This document shows, piece by piece, positions 18,123 through 26,386 of a stretch of 64,000 nucleotides of DNA. The stretch comes from Paenibacillus sp. SZ31. Lineage in GTDB: Bacteria > Bacillota > Bacilli > Paenibacillales > Paenibacillaceae. The number at the start of each line of letters is the position of its first letter. The first letter of the stretch is position 1. Under the pieces are notes generated by a model. The model was not told the DNA's origin. It did not search any database and saw only the letters and a list, made by a program, of their open reading frames with translations. The position numbers and the translations under genes were made by a program. The stretch covers positions 620,001-684,000 of the forward strand of contig NZ_JABBEA010000001.1 of NCBI RefSeq assembly GCF_012912005.1. The letters run 5' to 3'.

Positions 18123-19183
18123 TTACACCCGTCAAACAGGTTAATCGTTTTTTTATGCTTGCACTCGCTCCTTTTGTTGGATTAATAGTATGCTTGCTGC
18201 TGCTTCGTCCTCCACTTGAACCCGGAGGTTTGCTTCCTACCGAACTGTCAGAGGACACCATCACACCCCGGACCCAAGCAATTAGCCAAGAACTTGCGGG
18301 GGCAAAAGACGCTGCTGTCCAGACTTCTTCTTCTATTAAAAGAACGACGCAGCTCTATAATAAAACAACAAGTACGATGTCTACACTTGTACAGAAGGCT
18401 ACTGCCCAGGCAGATCGCCCAGAAACCATTTATAACAAGCGTATTTCATCCAAGCTGGGCGTTCCATTTGAACGGGTAGACAGTGACCGATTGACGATTG
18501 AAATGTACAGAGTGAATCCTGGCAGCTATAAGGGCTATGCCATGAAGATCAAGCTAAAAGATCCCACAGCCATGCAGATGGCTCTGGACAGCGAACCTGG
18601 ACGATCTGAGACAACCATGCAGGCTGTGAAACGTAACGGTGCAATTGCCGGGATCAACGCAGGCGGATTTGCTGACAGTGGTGGCAAACGTTATCCGCTC
18701 AGCACAACCGTCATGGACGGAAAATACGTGAATGGTTTTCAGGCCAGCTTCAAAGATCTGTTCTTTGTAGGACTTAACGATACCGGCAAGCTGGTCGGAG
18801 GCAAGTTCTTCGATAAAAACTCCCTGGATCGCCTACAACCGCAATTTGGAGCTACGTTTGTCCCGGTGCTACTACAGAACGGGCGCAAAACCGCGATTCC
18901 CGCCAAATGGAAGGTATCACCCAAACGAGCTCCACGGACAGTCATTGGCAATTATAAAGACGATCAGTTATTAATCATTGTGGTTGACGGATATAATGAG
19001 GGTGGAAGTTCCGGTGCTACCCTTGAAGAGTTGCAAGGTCGGTTGTACAAGCTTGGGGTCATCGACGCCTATAATCTGGATGGCGGTGGATCTTCCTCGC
19101 TTATACTGAATAATCGGGTTGTGAATAACCCTTCAGATGGCAGCCTCAGACCGGTGCCCACACACTTTTTATTTTACAAATAA
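18119..19183 (+). CDS. Membrane-anchored phosphodiester glycosidase (NAGPA domain) protein
   Basis: 354 aa. A hydrophobic N-terminal helix (about residues 10-30) anchors or exports the protein; a Ser/Thr-rich stretch follows to about 100. Residues about 150-354 are a NAGPA/phosphodiester glycosidase domain: 'NGAIAGINAGGFADSGGKRY', 'RAPRTVIGNY' and the C-terminal 'AYNLDGGGSSSLILN' signature are all present. Proteins of this class remove sugar groups from phosphodiesters and are linked to exopolysaccharide or cell-wall polymer metabolism. Start codon overlaps the preceding stop by 4 bases. A paralogous NAGPA protein is encoded at 62500-63606. Substrate unknown. Confidence 0.88.
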   Translation: MITPVKQVNRFFMLALAPFVGLIVCLLLLRPPLEPGGLLPTELSEDTITPRTQAISQELAGAKDAAVQTSSSIKRTTQLYNKTTSTMSTLVQKATAQADRPETIYNKRISSKLGVPFERVDSDRLTIEMYRVNPGSYKGYAMKIKLKDPTAMQMALDSEPGRSETTMQAVKRNGAIAGINAGGFADSGGKRYPLSTTVMDGKYVNGFQASFKDLFFVGLNDTGKLVGGKFFDKNSLDRLQPQFGATFVPVLLQNGRKTAIPAKWKVSPKRAPRTVIGNYKDDQLLIIVVDGYNEGGSSGATLEELQGRLYKLGVIDAYNLDGGGSSSLILNNRVVNNPSDGSLRPVPTHFLFYK

Positions 19184-19259
19184 TAGGGTGAAGCATTTCT
19201 TTTCTACCTATAATGGGTATAATAGAAGAAAATGAGCTTGTGCAGGAGGTGCGAAGGGT

Positions 19260-19364
19260 ATGTCGTTTTCACTGACATTCTGGATTATTGCAGTCGTATT
19301 GACTCTCTTCATTGCAGGCATTCTCACTTCATCCTACAACAATGACAAAACAAAAGGTCTGTAA
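19260..19364 (+). CDS. 34-residue membrane microprotein
   Basis: A small open frame beginning 'MSFSLTFWIIAVVLTLFIAG', with AGGAGGT in front of the ATG, a TATAAT-like -10 box at about 19218 and an intrinsic terminator directly behind it, so it is a self-contained transcription unit. It consists of one transmembrane helix (residues about 5-23) and a short polar tail 'SSYNNDKTKGL'. No family is recognised. The strong translation signal and dedicated terminator argue that it is real. The role may be as a small partner of a larger membrane complex, but nothing in the sequence says which. Confidence 0.7.
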   Translation: MSFSLTFWIIAVVLTLFIAGILTSSYNNDKTKGL

Positions 19365-19369
19365 AGGCT

Positions 19370-19395
19370 AAGCCTCTCTCCGGAGAGGCTTTTTT
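19370..19395 (+). terminator. Intrinsic terminator of the microprotein gene
   Basis: AAGCCTCTC pairs with GAGAGGCTT around a TCCG loop and is followed by TTTTT. Confidence 0.92.
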
Positions 19396-19422
19396 AATGC
19401 TTTAATACTTCATCCTCGAAAT

Positions 19423-19478
19423 AGCAAGAGACAAGGCTTAAAAGAATGATGCAATTCTTCTAAGCCTTGTCTCTTGCT
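19423..19478. repeat. Perfect 18-bp inverted repeat with inner stem, 3' of lacI
   Basis: The 18-base arms 19423-19440 and 19461-19478 are exact reverse complements; inside, AAGAAT and ATTCTT add six pairs. Neither flank has a proper T-run, so it is not a standard intrinsic terminator, although it lies between two convergent genes where a transcription or mRNA-decay block would be useful. Confidence 0.75.
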
Positions 19479-19488
19479 GTATTCGGGA

Positions 19489-20505
19489 TCAATAGCTAAC
19501 CGCCCTGTCATTCCGCATGGATATCACAGATTCAGACTGATTGGGTCCACTCACCGACCCACCTTCAACCAATGTCACGTAAATTCGTTCGTGGTCGACG
19601 GGTTCTCCAGCAATAATCTTAATTAATTGTTCAGCAGCGAGCGATCCCCACTTGCGTTTGGAATAATCAATGCTTGCCAATCTCGGCTGCACGTATTTGC
19701 TCAGTTCAATATTGTCGAATCCAATGACATCAATCTCCTGACCAATGCCAAGCACACTGTCTGCCAGACGATCACATAGACCAATAGCCATCTCATCATT
19801 GAGGCAGAATACCGCTGCAGGTCCGTCATATACCTGTACAATCTGATCTGCGGCTCGTTCTCCACCACTCTTCTCAAAATCCCCCGTGATCTCAATCCAT
19901 TCCACATCGGCTTCACGTTCCGCAACCTGTCTTACAGCCTTTAAACGTTGCACAGAGTCAAACGAACCTTCCGGTCCAGTCACCACATAGATTTTCTTAT
20001 GTCCCTGTTCAATCAGATGCTCCATGGCAAGTGTCGCCCCGGCTTTGTTATCCAGCAGAACCTGATTAATGTTGGGATGATCCATCTCCCGGTCCAGTAC
20101 AACGATTTTGTGCCCTCGATCGGCATACTGCATCAGTTCCTCACTCGCAAACGTATGATCCAAAATGATCGCACCATCAATCATCCGTTCTGGAAGCATA
20201 CGATGGGATTGTTTGCCGCTGCAGACGATCAGGTCATAACCTTGAGCATTACATACGGCTTTCATGCCACTCAGCAAATCTCCATATACATCTCCGCTAA
20301 AATCGGTCAAGAATACACCCAGAATTTTGGATTCCCTTTTCTTCAGTGTTCTTGCAGCGGCATTGGGAACATAGTTCAGCTCTTTGGCAATGGCCAAAAT
20401 TTTGGAACTCGTCTCATCGGTCACTTTGTTGCTGCCATTCAGCGCATATGACACGGTGGAGATGGAAACTCCCGCCTGTTTGGCGATATCCTTGATACTG
20501 ACCAC
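19489..20505 (-). CDS. LacI-family regulator of the oligosaccharide operon
   Basis: 338 aa from a GTG with AGGGGAG 8 nt upstream, giving 'VVSIKDIAKQAGVSISTVSY' as the start of the helix-turn-helix; longer in-frame starts would add about 23 unconserved residues. A hinge helix and a periplasmic-binding-protein-like effector domain follow. It is the last gene of the cluster esterase-permease-permease-binding protein-GH3-lacI, 77 nt after the GH3 stop, with a hairpin in the gap. It probably represses the cluster through the two operator repeats at 27253-27276 and 27330-27353, controlling itself as well. The inducer is likely an oligosaccharide handled by the cluster. Confidence 0.93.
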   Translation of the reverse strand: MVSIKDIAKQAGVSISTVSYALNGSNKVTDETSSKILAIAKELNYVPNAAARTLKKRESKILGVFLTDFSGDVYGDLLSGMKAVCNAQGYDLIVCSGKQSHRMLPERMIDGAIILDHTFASEELMQYADRGHKIVVLDREMDHPNINQVLLDNKAGATLAMEHLIEQGHKKIYVVTGPEGSFDSVQRLKAVRQVAEREADVEWIEITGDFEKSGGERAADQIVQVYDGPAAVFCLNDEMAIGLCDRLADSVLGIGQEIDVIGFDNIELSKYVQPRLASIDYSKRKWGSLAAEQLIKIIAGEPVDHERIYVTLVEGGSVSGPNQSESVISMRNDRAVSY

Positions 20506-20530
20506 ATTCTTCGCTCCCCTGTTATGTTTA

Positions 20531-20557
20531 TCAGGCCTTCCATAGCGAAAGGCCTGA
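20531..20557 (-). promoter_or_regulatory. Hairpin between the GH3 gene and lacI
   Basis: TCAGGCCTT and AAGGCCTGA form a 9-bp stem with a 9-base loop and no T-run. In an operon transcript it could stabilise upstream mRNA or lower lacI expression. Confidence 0.5.
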
Positions 20558-20582
20558 CACATTACTCTTTCCATTTCCCGGA

Positions 20583-22748
20583 TTAAACGAGTCTGAATGA
20601 TTTCTTCTGGGTATCCCGACTGTTTGCACCTACAAGAATATGGAACTCGCCTCGATCACTGCGATGACTTAAGTCCGAATGGTGATAACGAAGCTGTTCT
20701 TCATTTAATGTAAACGTGGCTGTACCACTCTCGCCTGGCGCAAGTGCAAGTTTCACATATCCTTTTAACTCACGCATCGGACGAACCACTTCACCCGTTA
20801 CATCACGAACATACAACTGAACCGTCTCCACGCCTGCACGCTCACCCGTGTTTGATACACGTACCTGGATGCTTAGGGACTCATCAGCAGTCAACTCATT
20901 ACTTGAGACTTCAAGATCACCATAAGTGAAGGAAGTGTAAGAGAGACCATAACCGAACGGTAGCAACGGTTCATTCGGGCTATCAATGTATTTGGAAACA
21001 TAACGTTCTTCCGTCTTCTCCGGGTTCAGAGGACGGCCTGTATTGAAATGGTTGTAATAGACCGGAATCTGACCTACAGACTGCGGGAAGGACATCGTCA
21101 GACGGCCCGATGGATTCACTACACCTGTAAGAACATCTGCAATCGCTGCTCCGCCTTCACTACCCGGGAACCAGGCTTCAAGAAGGGCATCCGATTCATC
21201 GATGACACCATGCAAATCTAATGGACGGCCGTTGAACATAACGGTGGCAATCGGTTTGCCGGCTGCTTTGAGCTGTTTGACCAATTCCAATTGGGCCGCT
21301 GGCAGACGGATATCCGTGCGTGAGCCACCTTCTCCGCTCATCTCGGAGTCTTCACCCAGAGCGAGAACAATCAGATCTGCTTTGCTTGCCACTTCCAGGG
21401 CTTCGGCAATCTGCTCAGCTGTAATCGTATGAACATCACTACCTTGGGCAAATTGAACTTTCCCACCCGTCAGGCGCTCTTGCAGAGCTGTTCCCAGCTT
21501 AAGTGCATCTTCCTTGACCCCTTCACAGGACCACCAACCCAGAATGTCAGGACTCTGTGCAAAAGGCCCCATGAGGGCTACATTAGCTTCCGGTTGAAGT
21601 GGAAGTACATTGCCATCATTCTTCAAGAGGACAGCTGATTTGGTTGCCAGTTCATACGACACCTGACGGTGCTCTTTGGAGAACACAATCTCGCGCTCAC
21701 GTTCCGGATCGGCTGCACGTAGCGGATTGTCGAACAATCCCAGCTTTTCTTTCAGTTGCAAAATTCGCAGAACGGCTTCATCAATGAGCTCCTCTTCTAC
21801 TTCACCGCTCTCAATCAACTCAGGCAAATGATGAACGTAACAAGGTGTCATCATCTCCATATCTACCCCTGCACGAATGGCACGATACGCCGCTTCACGG
21901 TCATCTTCCGCAGCGCCGTGTGCAATCATCTCGCGAATGGAAGCCCAATCCGAGATCAATACGCCATCAAAGCCCCACTCTTCACGCAAAATGCCACGCA
22001 TTAACTTCTCATTGCCACTTGCCGGAATACCGTCAACCGTATTGAACGAAGTCATGACCATTTCCACACCTGCATCCAACGCTGCTTTGTACGCTGGCAA
22101 ATAGTACTCACGCAGGTTACGCTCGGACATGTCCACCGTATTGTAATCCCGACCACCTTCAGCCGCTCCATACGCCGCAAAGTGTTTGACACAAGCTGCA
22201 AGGCGATCAGGCTCCTCTTTCAAGCTATCTCCTTGATATCCTCTTACAAATGCAGCCGCGAACAAGCTGTTCAGATAAGGATCTTCTCCTGTCGTCTCCA
22301 TCACACGACCCCAGCGCGGGTCACGAACCAGATCCACCATCGGTGCAAAGGTTACATGCAAACCGGATACAGCCGATTCCCGTGCTGCAATTTCAGCACT
22401 TTTCTCAGCAAGTTCGGTATCCCATGAGCAACCGATCGCCAGCGGAATCGGGAAGATGGTTTTGAATCCATGTACTACATCAGCCATGAACAAGAGCGGA
22501 ATGCCCAGACGACTCTTCTTCATATAAGCTTGTTGCACATCAATGATGGCCTGCGCACCGGACAACCCCAGGATGGAGCCACTGGCATCCACGGACTGCT
22601 CCGTGATTCCCATCTCTTCCATAGGTCCTGTGATCTGACCTTCAACATTCGTTCCTTCATAAAAGTTGGCAGTCAACTGAAGAAGCTGAGCTGTTTTTTC
22701 CTCCAACGTCATCTGTTTTACCAGGTCTAGTAACTGCTCGTTATTCAT
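20583..22748 (-). CDS. Glycoside hydrolase family 3 enzyme (beta-glucosidase/beta-xylosidase type)
   Basis: 721 aa with no signal peptide, hence cytoplasmic. The N-terminal GH3 barrel carries 'KHFAAYGAAEGGRDYNT' and the nucleophile Asp267 in 'GVLISDW'; the alpha/beta-sandwich domain carries 'ALGEDSEMSGEGGSR', and a fibronectin III-like domain ends the protein (about 640-715). It should release terminal beta-linked glucose or xylose from imported oligosaccharides. The BglX-like layout favours beta-glucosidase or beta-xylosidase, and the xylanolytic setting tilts towards xylose, but sequence alone does not decide. GGAGG lies 9 nt before the ATG. It is the fifth gene of the esterase-to-lacI operon. 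Confidence 0.93.
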   Translation of the reverse strand: MNNEQLLDLVKQMTLEEKTAQLLQLTANFYEGTNVEGQITGPMEEMGITEQSVDASGSILGLSGAQAIIDVQQAYMKKSRLGIPLLFMADVVHGFKTIFPIPLAIGCSWDTELAEKSAEIAARESAVSGLHVTFAPMVDLVRDPRWGRVMETTGEDPYLNSLFAAAFVRGYQGDSLKEEPDRLAACVKHFAAYGAAEGGRDYNTVDMSERNLREYYLPAYKAALDAGVEMVMTSFNTVDGIPASGNEKLMRGILREEWGFDGVLISDWASIREMIAHGAAEDDREAAYRAIRAGVDMEMMTPCYVHHLPELIESGEVEEELIDEAVLRILQLKEKLGLFDNPLRAADPEREREIVFSKEHRQVSYELATKSAVLLKNDGNVLPLQPEANVALMGPFAQSPDILGWWSCEGVKEDALKLGTALQERLTGGKVQFAQGSDVHTITAEQIAEALEVASKADLIVLALGEDSEMSGEGGSRTDIRLPAAQLELVKQLKAAGKPIATVMFNGRPLDLHGVIDESDALLEAWFPGSEGGAAIADVLTGVVNPSGRLTMSFPQSVGQIPVYYNHFNTGRPLNPEKTEERYVSKYIDSPNEPLLPFGYGLSYTSFTYGDLEVSSNELTADESLSIQVRVSNTGERAGVETVQLYVRDVTGEVVRPMRELKGYVKLALAPGESGTATFTLNEEQLRYHHSDLSHRSDRGEFHILVGANSRDTQKKSFRLV

Positions 22749-22783
22749 CGATAATATCCTCCACTACAAGTTGTTGAAATAAA

Positions 22784-22823
22784 GAACCCGGCTGCGTTCG
22801 GGGAGAGACCGCGCACCGGGTTC
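22784..22823 (-). promoter_or_regulatory. Hairpin between the binding-protein and GH3 genes
   Basis: GAACCCGG and CCGGGTTC form the base of a stem with further GC pairs inside and TTTATTT behind it on the minus strand. It resembles the partial terminators that let a binding-protein gene be expressed above the genes downstream. Confidence 0.55.
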
Positions 22824-22845
22824 AAAATTAATTACTGAACGATTA

Positions 22846-24441
22846 CTAGAATTTCTCGTTTAGCTCATCCAGGTAAGGTTGAACCAGGGACATTTTACTG
22901 TTTACCCATTCTTTCCAGTTCGCTTCCAGATCTCCGTTTTTGAGGATCAGGTTGGCATATTCGTTCTGGTAATCGAATGAAGCCTGACTCTTAGCTTTGG
23001 AATCGTACAGATTGACATCCCAATCGTATGTTGCAAGTGAGTTGCCTTCTGTACCGAGTTTTGCTTTTTCTTCGAACAATTTCACGGCTCTATCACGGTA
23101 ATCCTTTTGGATTGCAGGGTTTACAACACTGAAGTCGTCACCGAGCAGGTAGAGACCTTCGAAACGTGCTGGATATTTATCTTCCAATACTGTTCCTTCT
23201 GGCAACAAGCTAACCAGTTCTTGGTTCTCATCATATTTCCAATCCGTTCCTTCAAAGCCCATGTTAATGAGCAACTGTCCTTCTTTTGTCGTCGAGTAGT
23301 CAATCAGATCCATGATCCGTTCGAATTTCTCGTCACTGATGTCCGGATTGAAGATCAATGCAGACCAGAAGTTAGCTTGCTCCATGTTACGGTATTTCCC
23401 GTCATCGCCCACTACGATTGCTGTGTGTACCAGTTCATCACTATCTACACCGAGATTCTTTCTCATATCGGAATCCAGACCTTGTCTGTACGAAGCCAGT
23501 CCGCCCAGACTTGTTACTGCAGCTGTACCTGTTACTTTGAAATTATTTTGACCTTCATTGTTTTTCCATGTGTAGAACTCAGGATTAAGCAATCCATCTT
23601 TGTATGCTTTTTGCATCAATTTCAGCCCTGTAAGTGTCTCAGGCTCCGAAGGTCCCCAGTGGAACTGGCCATCTTCACCTTTGTAGAACGGAGAATCGGT
23701 CATGGCATGCACACTGTTCGGCATAATGATATTTGTCATCGCATCTCCGGCATTGTAGGACAGAGGTACAAGTTTGTTACCCACTTTGCCTGGATCTTTT
23801 TCTTTCACAAGCGCAGCATATTCGTTCAATTCGGTTGTTGTATAAGCATCTTTCAGTTCAAAACCAACCGCTTCAGCCCAGTCTTTACGAAGCGCAATGA
23901 CACCAATTTGGTTCGTCAATGGGTCAGCCGGTTTGTTCTCGAAATAGATTGGTCTAGGCAGGACGTATGTTCCACCCGTCAATTCTTCCAACTTATCTCC
24001 AAGACCCGTCAAATTGTAAGCTGCTGCCACGTTAGGCCAGCGTTCTTTCCAGTCATCCGGGAATTTGTAGAACAAGCCTTGTTCAATACTGTTCATGGCA
24101 TCGCCATGCACGTAGTTCCATACCGCTACATCCGGCAAGTCGCCAGAGTTAATCCACAAACGAAGCTTCTCGCCCCATGAATCCCAATCGATATAGTTGT
24201 AATCCCATGTTACATTGAACTTGTCTGTCCAGAATTTATGGAACTCATTATCCAAGTTCCCGTTTTTAATTTCCGTCAGGTTTGCTACGGAGATGGTAAG
24301 GTTATCTGTATAATTTCCTTCAGCATCCTTCTCGTTACTACCTTCAGAACCACCACTGGAACAAGCTGTCACCACCAACATCAACAGACAGAGTGTGATG
24401 GCAAAAAGAGATTTAACTGACAACTTTCTGTTCGTTTCCAT
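22846..24441 (-). CDS. ABC transporter solute-binding lipoprotein (LplA type)
   Basis: 531 aa. The signal sequence ends in the lipobox 'LVVTACSSGG', so the mature protein is anchored by a lipidated Cys27. The length and style ('WDYNYIDWDSWGEKLRLWIN', 'GDLPDVAVWNY') fit the large family 1 binding proteins that work with LplB/LplC-type permeases for complex oligosaccharides in Paenibacillus and Bacillus. GGGGGT precedes the ATG. Two permease genes lie directly upstream in the same direction. The ligand is probably an oligosaccharide from hemicellulose, inferred from the neighbouring esterase and GH3 enzyme. Confidence 0.93.
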   Translation of the reverse strand: METNRKLSVKSLFAITLCLLMLVVTACSSGGSEGSNEKDAEGNYTDNLTISVANLTEIKNGNLDNEFHKFWTDKFNVTWDYNYIDWDSWGEKLRLWINSGDLPDVAVWNYVHGDAMNSIEQGLFYKFPDDWKERWPNVAAAYNLTGLGDKLEELTGGTYVLPRPIYFENKPADPLTNQIGVIALRKDWAEAVGFELKDAYTTTELNEYAALVKEKDPGKVGNKLVPLSYNAGDAMTNIIMPNSVHAMTDSPFYKGEDGQFHWGPSEPETLTGLKLMQKAYKDGLLNPEFYTWKNNEGQNNFKVTGTAAVTSLGGLASYRQGLDSDMRKNLGVDSDELVHTAIVVGDDGKYRNMEQANFWSALIFNPDISDEKFERIMDLIDYSTTKEGQLLINMGFEGTDWKYDENQELVSLLPEGTVLEDKYPARFEGLYLLGDDFSVVNPAIQKDYRDRAVKLFEEKAKLGTEGNSLATYDWDVNLYDSKAKSQASFDYQNEYANLILKNGDLEANWKEWVNSKMSLVQPYLDELNEKF

Positions 24442-24494
24442 GCTTTTACCCCCATGTTTTTAGTCGAATTTGTAGTCCAAATCCTATGTGTATA

Positions 24495-25397
24495 TCAGGT
24501 CTTGATTGCCCCTGTTAATACCCCTTTTGCAAAGTGCTTTTGCAGCATTGGGAAGAAACACATAATCGGCACCATCGTTACAAATACAGCCGCCATTTTC
24601 ATACCCATTGAGAAATTGCTCGCTTGGGCAGCATCCACACTGGATGCATTGGATGCGTTCGTCTGAGATGTGACGATAATATTTCTGAGTACATTCTGCA
24701 GCGGCAGCTGATCCGCTTTTCGCAGGAATATCATCGCATCGTACCAACTGTTCCAGTAGGCCACACCGTAGAACAATGTGATTGTAGCCATAATTGGTGT
24801 AGCCAGCGGAAGAACAACCGAGAACAGAATTCTCCACTCTCCTGCACCATCCAGTCTCGCCGATTCCATCAGCGATTCAGGCAAGGTATAGAAGTAGTTC
24901 ATCATCAGAATCATGTTAAAAGCACTGAAGCTTCCCGCCAGAATAACGGACCACAGCGTACCTGTAAGATGAAGTGATTTCATGATCAGGTACAGCGGTA
25001 CGATACCACCATTAAAAATCATGGTGAACAATACCAGGAAAAAGAGAAACTTCTTGAACGGGAATTTGCTGCGACTAAGGCCATACGCCATGCTCGTTGT
25101 CAGGAACAAACTGAGCGGCAAGCCGATGGCGAGCAAAATAATTGTATTTTTGTACCCCGACAGAATCGTTCCATCAGCGAACAGTGCTCTATAGGAATCC
25201 AATGTGAATTCTTTAGGGAACATCAAAAATGGATTGTCGGCATACTCTTTTTGTGTTGCAAACGAGATCATGATGACATTCCAGAATGGAATCAGAATCA
25301 TTAAGGCAAGCACAAGTAATATCGCAAATATGAAGTAATCGAGAAGTGTCATTCTTTCCGTGCCAATTCTCGGCTTTTTGTTAGCTTTCTTGCTCAT
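24495..25397 (-). CDS. Carbohydrate ABC transporter permease (LplC/YtcP type)
   Basis: 300 aa with six predicted membrane helices; the EAA-like coupling motif that contacts the ATPase lies in 'LPESLMESARLDGAGEWRIL'. It belongs to the CUT1-type MalG/LplC group. It follows the other permease gene by 18 bases and precedes the binding-protein gene by 53. The operon has no ATP-binding subunit, so a shared multitask ATPase of the MsmX type elsewhere in the genome is expected to energise it. Confidence 0.93.
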   Translation of the reverse strand: MSKKANKKPRIGTERMTLLDYFIFAILLVLALMILIPFWNVIMISFATQKEYADNPFLMFPKEFTLDSYRALFADGTILSGYKNTIILLAIGLPLSLFLTTSMAYGLSRSKFPFKKFLFFLVLFTMIFNGGIVPLYLIMKSLHLTGTLWSVILAGSFSAFNMILMMNYFYTLPESLMESARLDGAGEWRILFSVVLPLATPIMATITLFYGVAYWNSWYDAMIFLRKADQLPLQNVLRNIIVTSQTNASNASSVDAAQASNFSMGMKMAAVFVTMVPIMCFFPMLQKHFAKGVLTGAIKT

Positions 25398-25415
25398 CTC
25401 ATTTCTCCTCCTCTC

Positions 25416-26375
25416 TTATCGGAACAAACCGTCTCCGCCAAGCCACTTGGCAAATCTGTCAGCAAGAAGCAGCAAGGCCATATTCACCAGGGAACGGAAC
25501 AAGCTGACCGCTGTCGAGAATGAGAAATCGGTTGATGACTGGAACGTAATCCGATAGATGTATACATCGAGTACTTCCGATACATTTTTGGTAGCGGCAT
25601 TCGCCAAGTTGAAGATCTGGTCGAAACCGGAAGACATCAATCCACCAACGGACAGAATAAACATGATCGTGATGGTTGGAAGGATGTTCGGTAAAGTAAT
25701 TCTGAACATCTGTTGCATACGGGAAGCCCCGTCAATCTGCGCTGATTCATACTGATCCTGGTCAATACCGGAAATGGCAGCCAAGAATATAATCGCGCCC
25801 CATCCACTTGATTTCCAAATATCAGTTAACAGCAACATGGGTACAAAGTTAGATTCGGATCCCAGGAAGTTAATCGTTGGCAATCCGAGTAATCCGAGCG
25901 CGCTGTTTACCAATCCGTCATATGCCAGCACATTGATGACTACGCCGGATACGATGATCCAGGATAGGAAGTGCGGGAACGTAAGAACGGTTTGGAACAA
26001 TTTTTTCCCTCTACGCATCCGCAATTCATTCAGCAACAACGCCAGAATGATCGGGAACGGGAACTGAATAATCAGTTTCAGAATATTGATGTACAGCGTA
26101 CGCCATACGGCATCGATAAAGGTTGGATCACGGAAAACATATTTGAAGTTCTCGAATCCGCTCCATGGACTTCCCCAGATGCCCAGGTTGGCCTTGTAAT
26201 CTTTGAATGCCAGAGACAGGCCACCCATCGGCATGTAGGCAAACAGGATTAGCCAGACAAGCCCCGGAATAAGCAGGGTGTATGTCATTCGGTGCTTCCA
26301 GATTTCAGTCCAGAGCGAATTGCCCTTCACGTTTCCCTTCAGCTTTTTGCTAGGTCCTTCGGCTGCAGGTTTCAC
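25416..26375 (-). CDS. Carbohydrate ABC transporter permease (LplB type)
   Basis: 319 aa starting at a GTG 7 nt after AGGAG; another in-frame GTG 15 bases upstream sits in front of that site and is unlikely. Six membrane helices follow a basic N-terminus; the EAA-like loop is in 'DQYESAQIDGASRMQQMFRI'. It is the MalF/LplB-type partner of the neighbouring permease. The start lies 11 bases after the esterase stop, so translation is likely coupled. Confidence 0.93.
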   Translation of the reverse strand: MKPAAEGPSKKLKGNVKGNSLWTEIWKHRMTYTLLIPGLVWLILFAYMPMGGLSLAFKDYKANLGIWGSPWSGFENFKYVFRDPTFIDAVWRTLYINILKLIIQFPFPIILALLLNELRMRRGKKLFQTVLTFPHFLSWIIVSGVVINVLAYDGLVNSALGLLGLPTINFLGSESNFVPMLLLTDIWKSSGWGAIIFLAAISGIDQDQYESAQIDGASRMQQMFRITLPNILPTITIMFILSVGGLMSSGFDQIFNLANAATKNVSEVLDVYIYRITFQSSTDFSFSTAVSLFRSLVNMALLLLADRFAKWLGGDGLFR

Positions 26376-26386
26376 ATTGCATCTCC

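Noticed and set aside
23107..24180. 357-codon plus-strand frame opposite the binding-protein gene
   Set aside because: Antisense shadow; no homology pattern and no translation signals.
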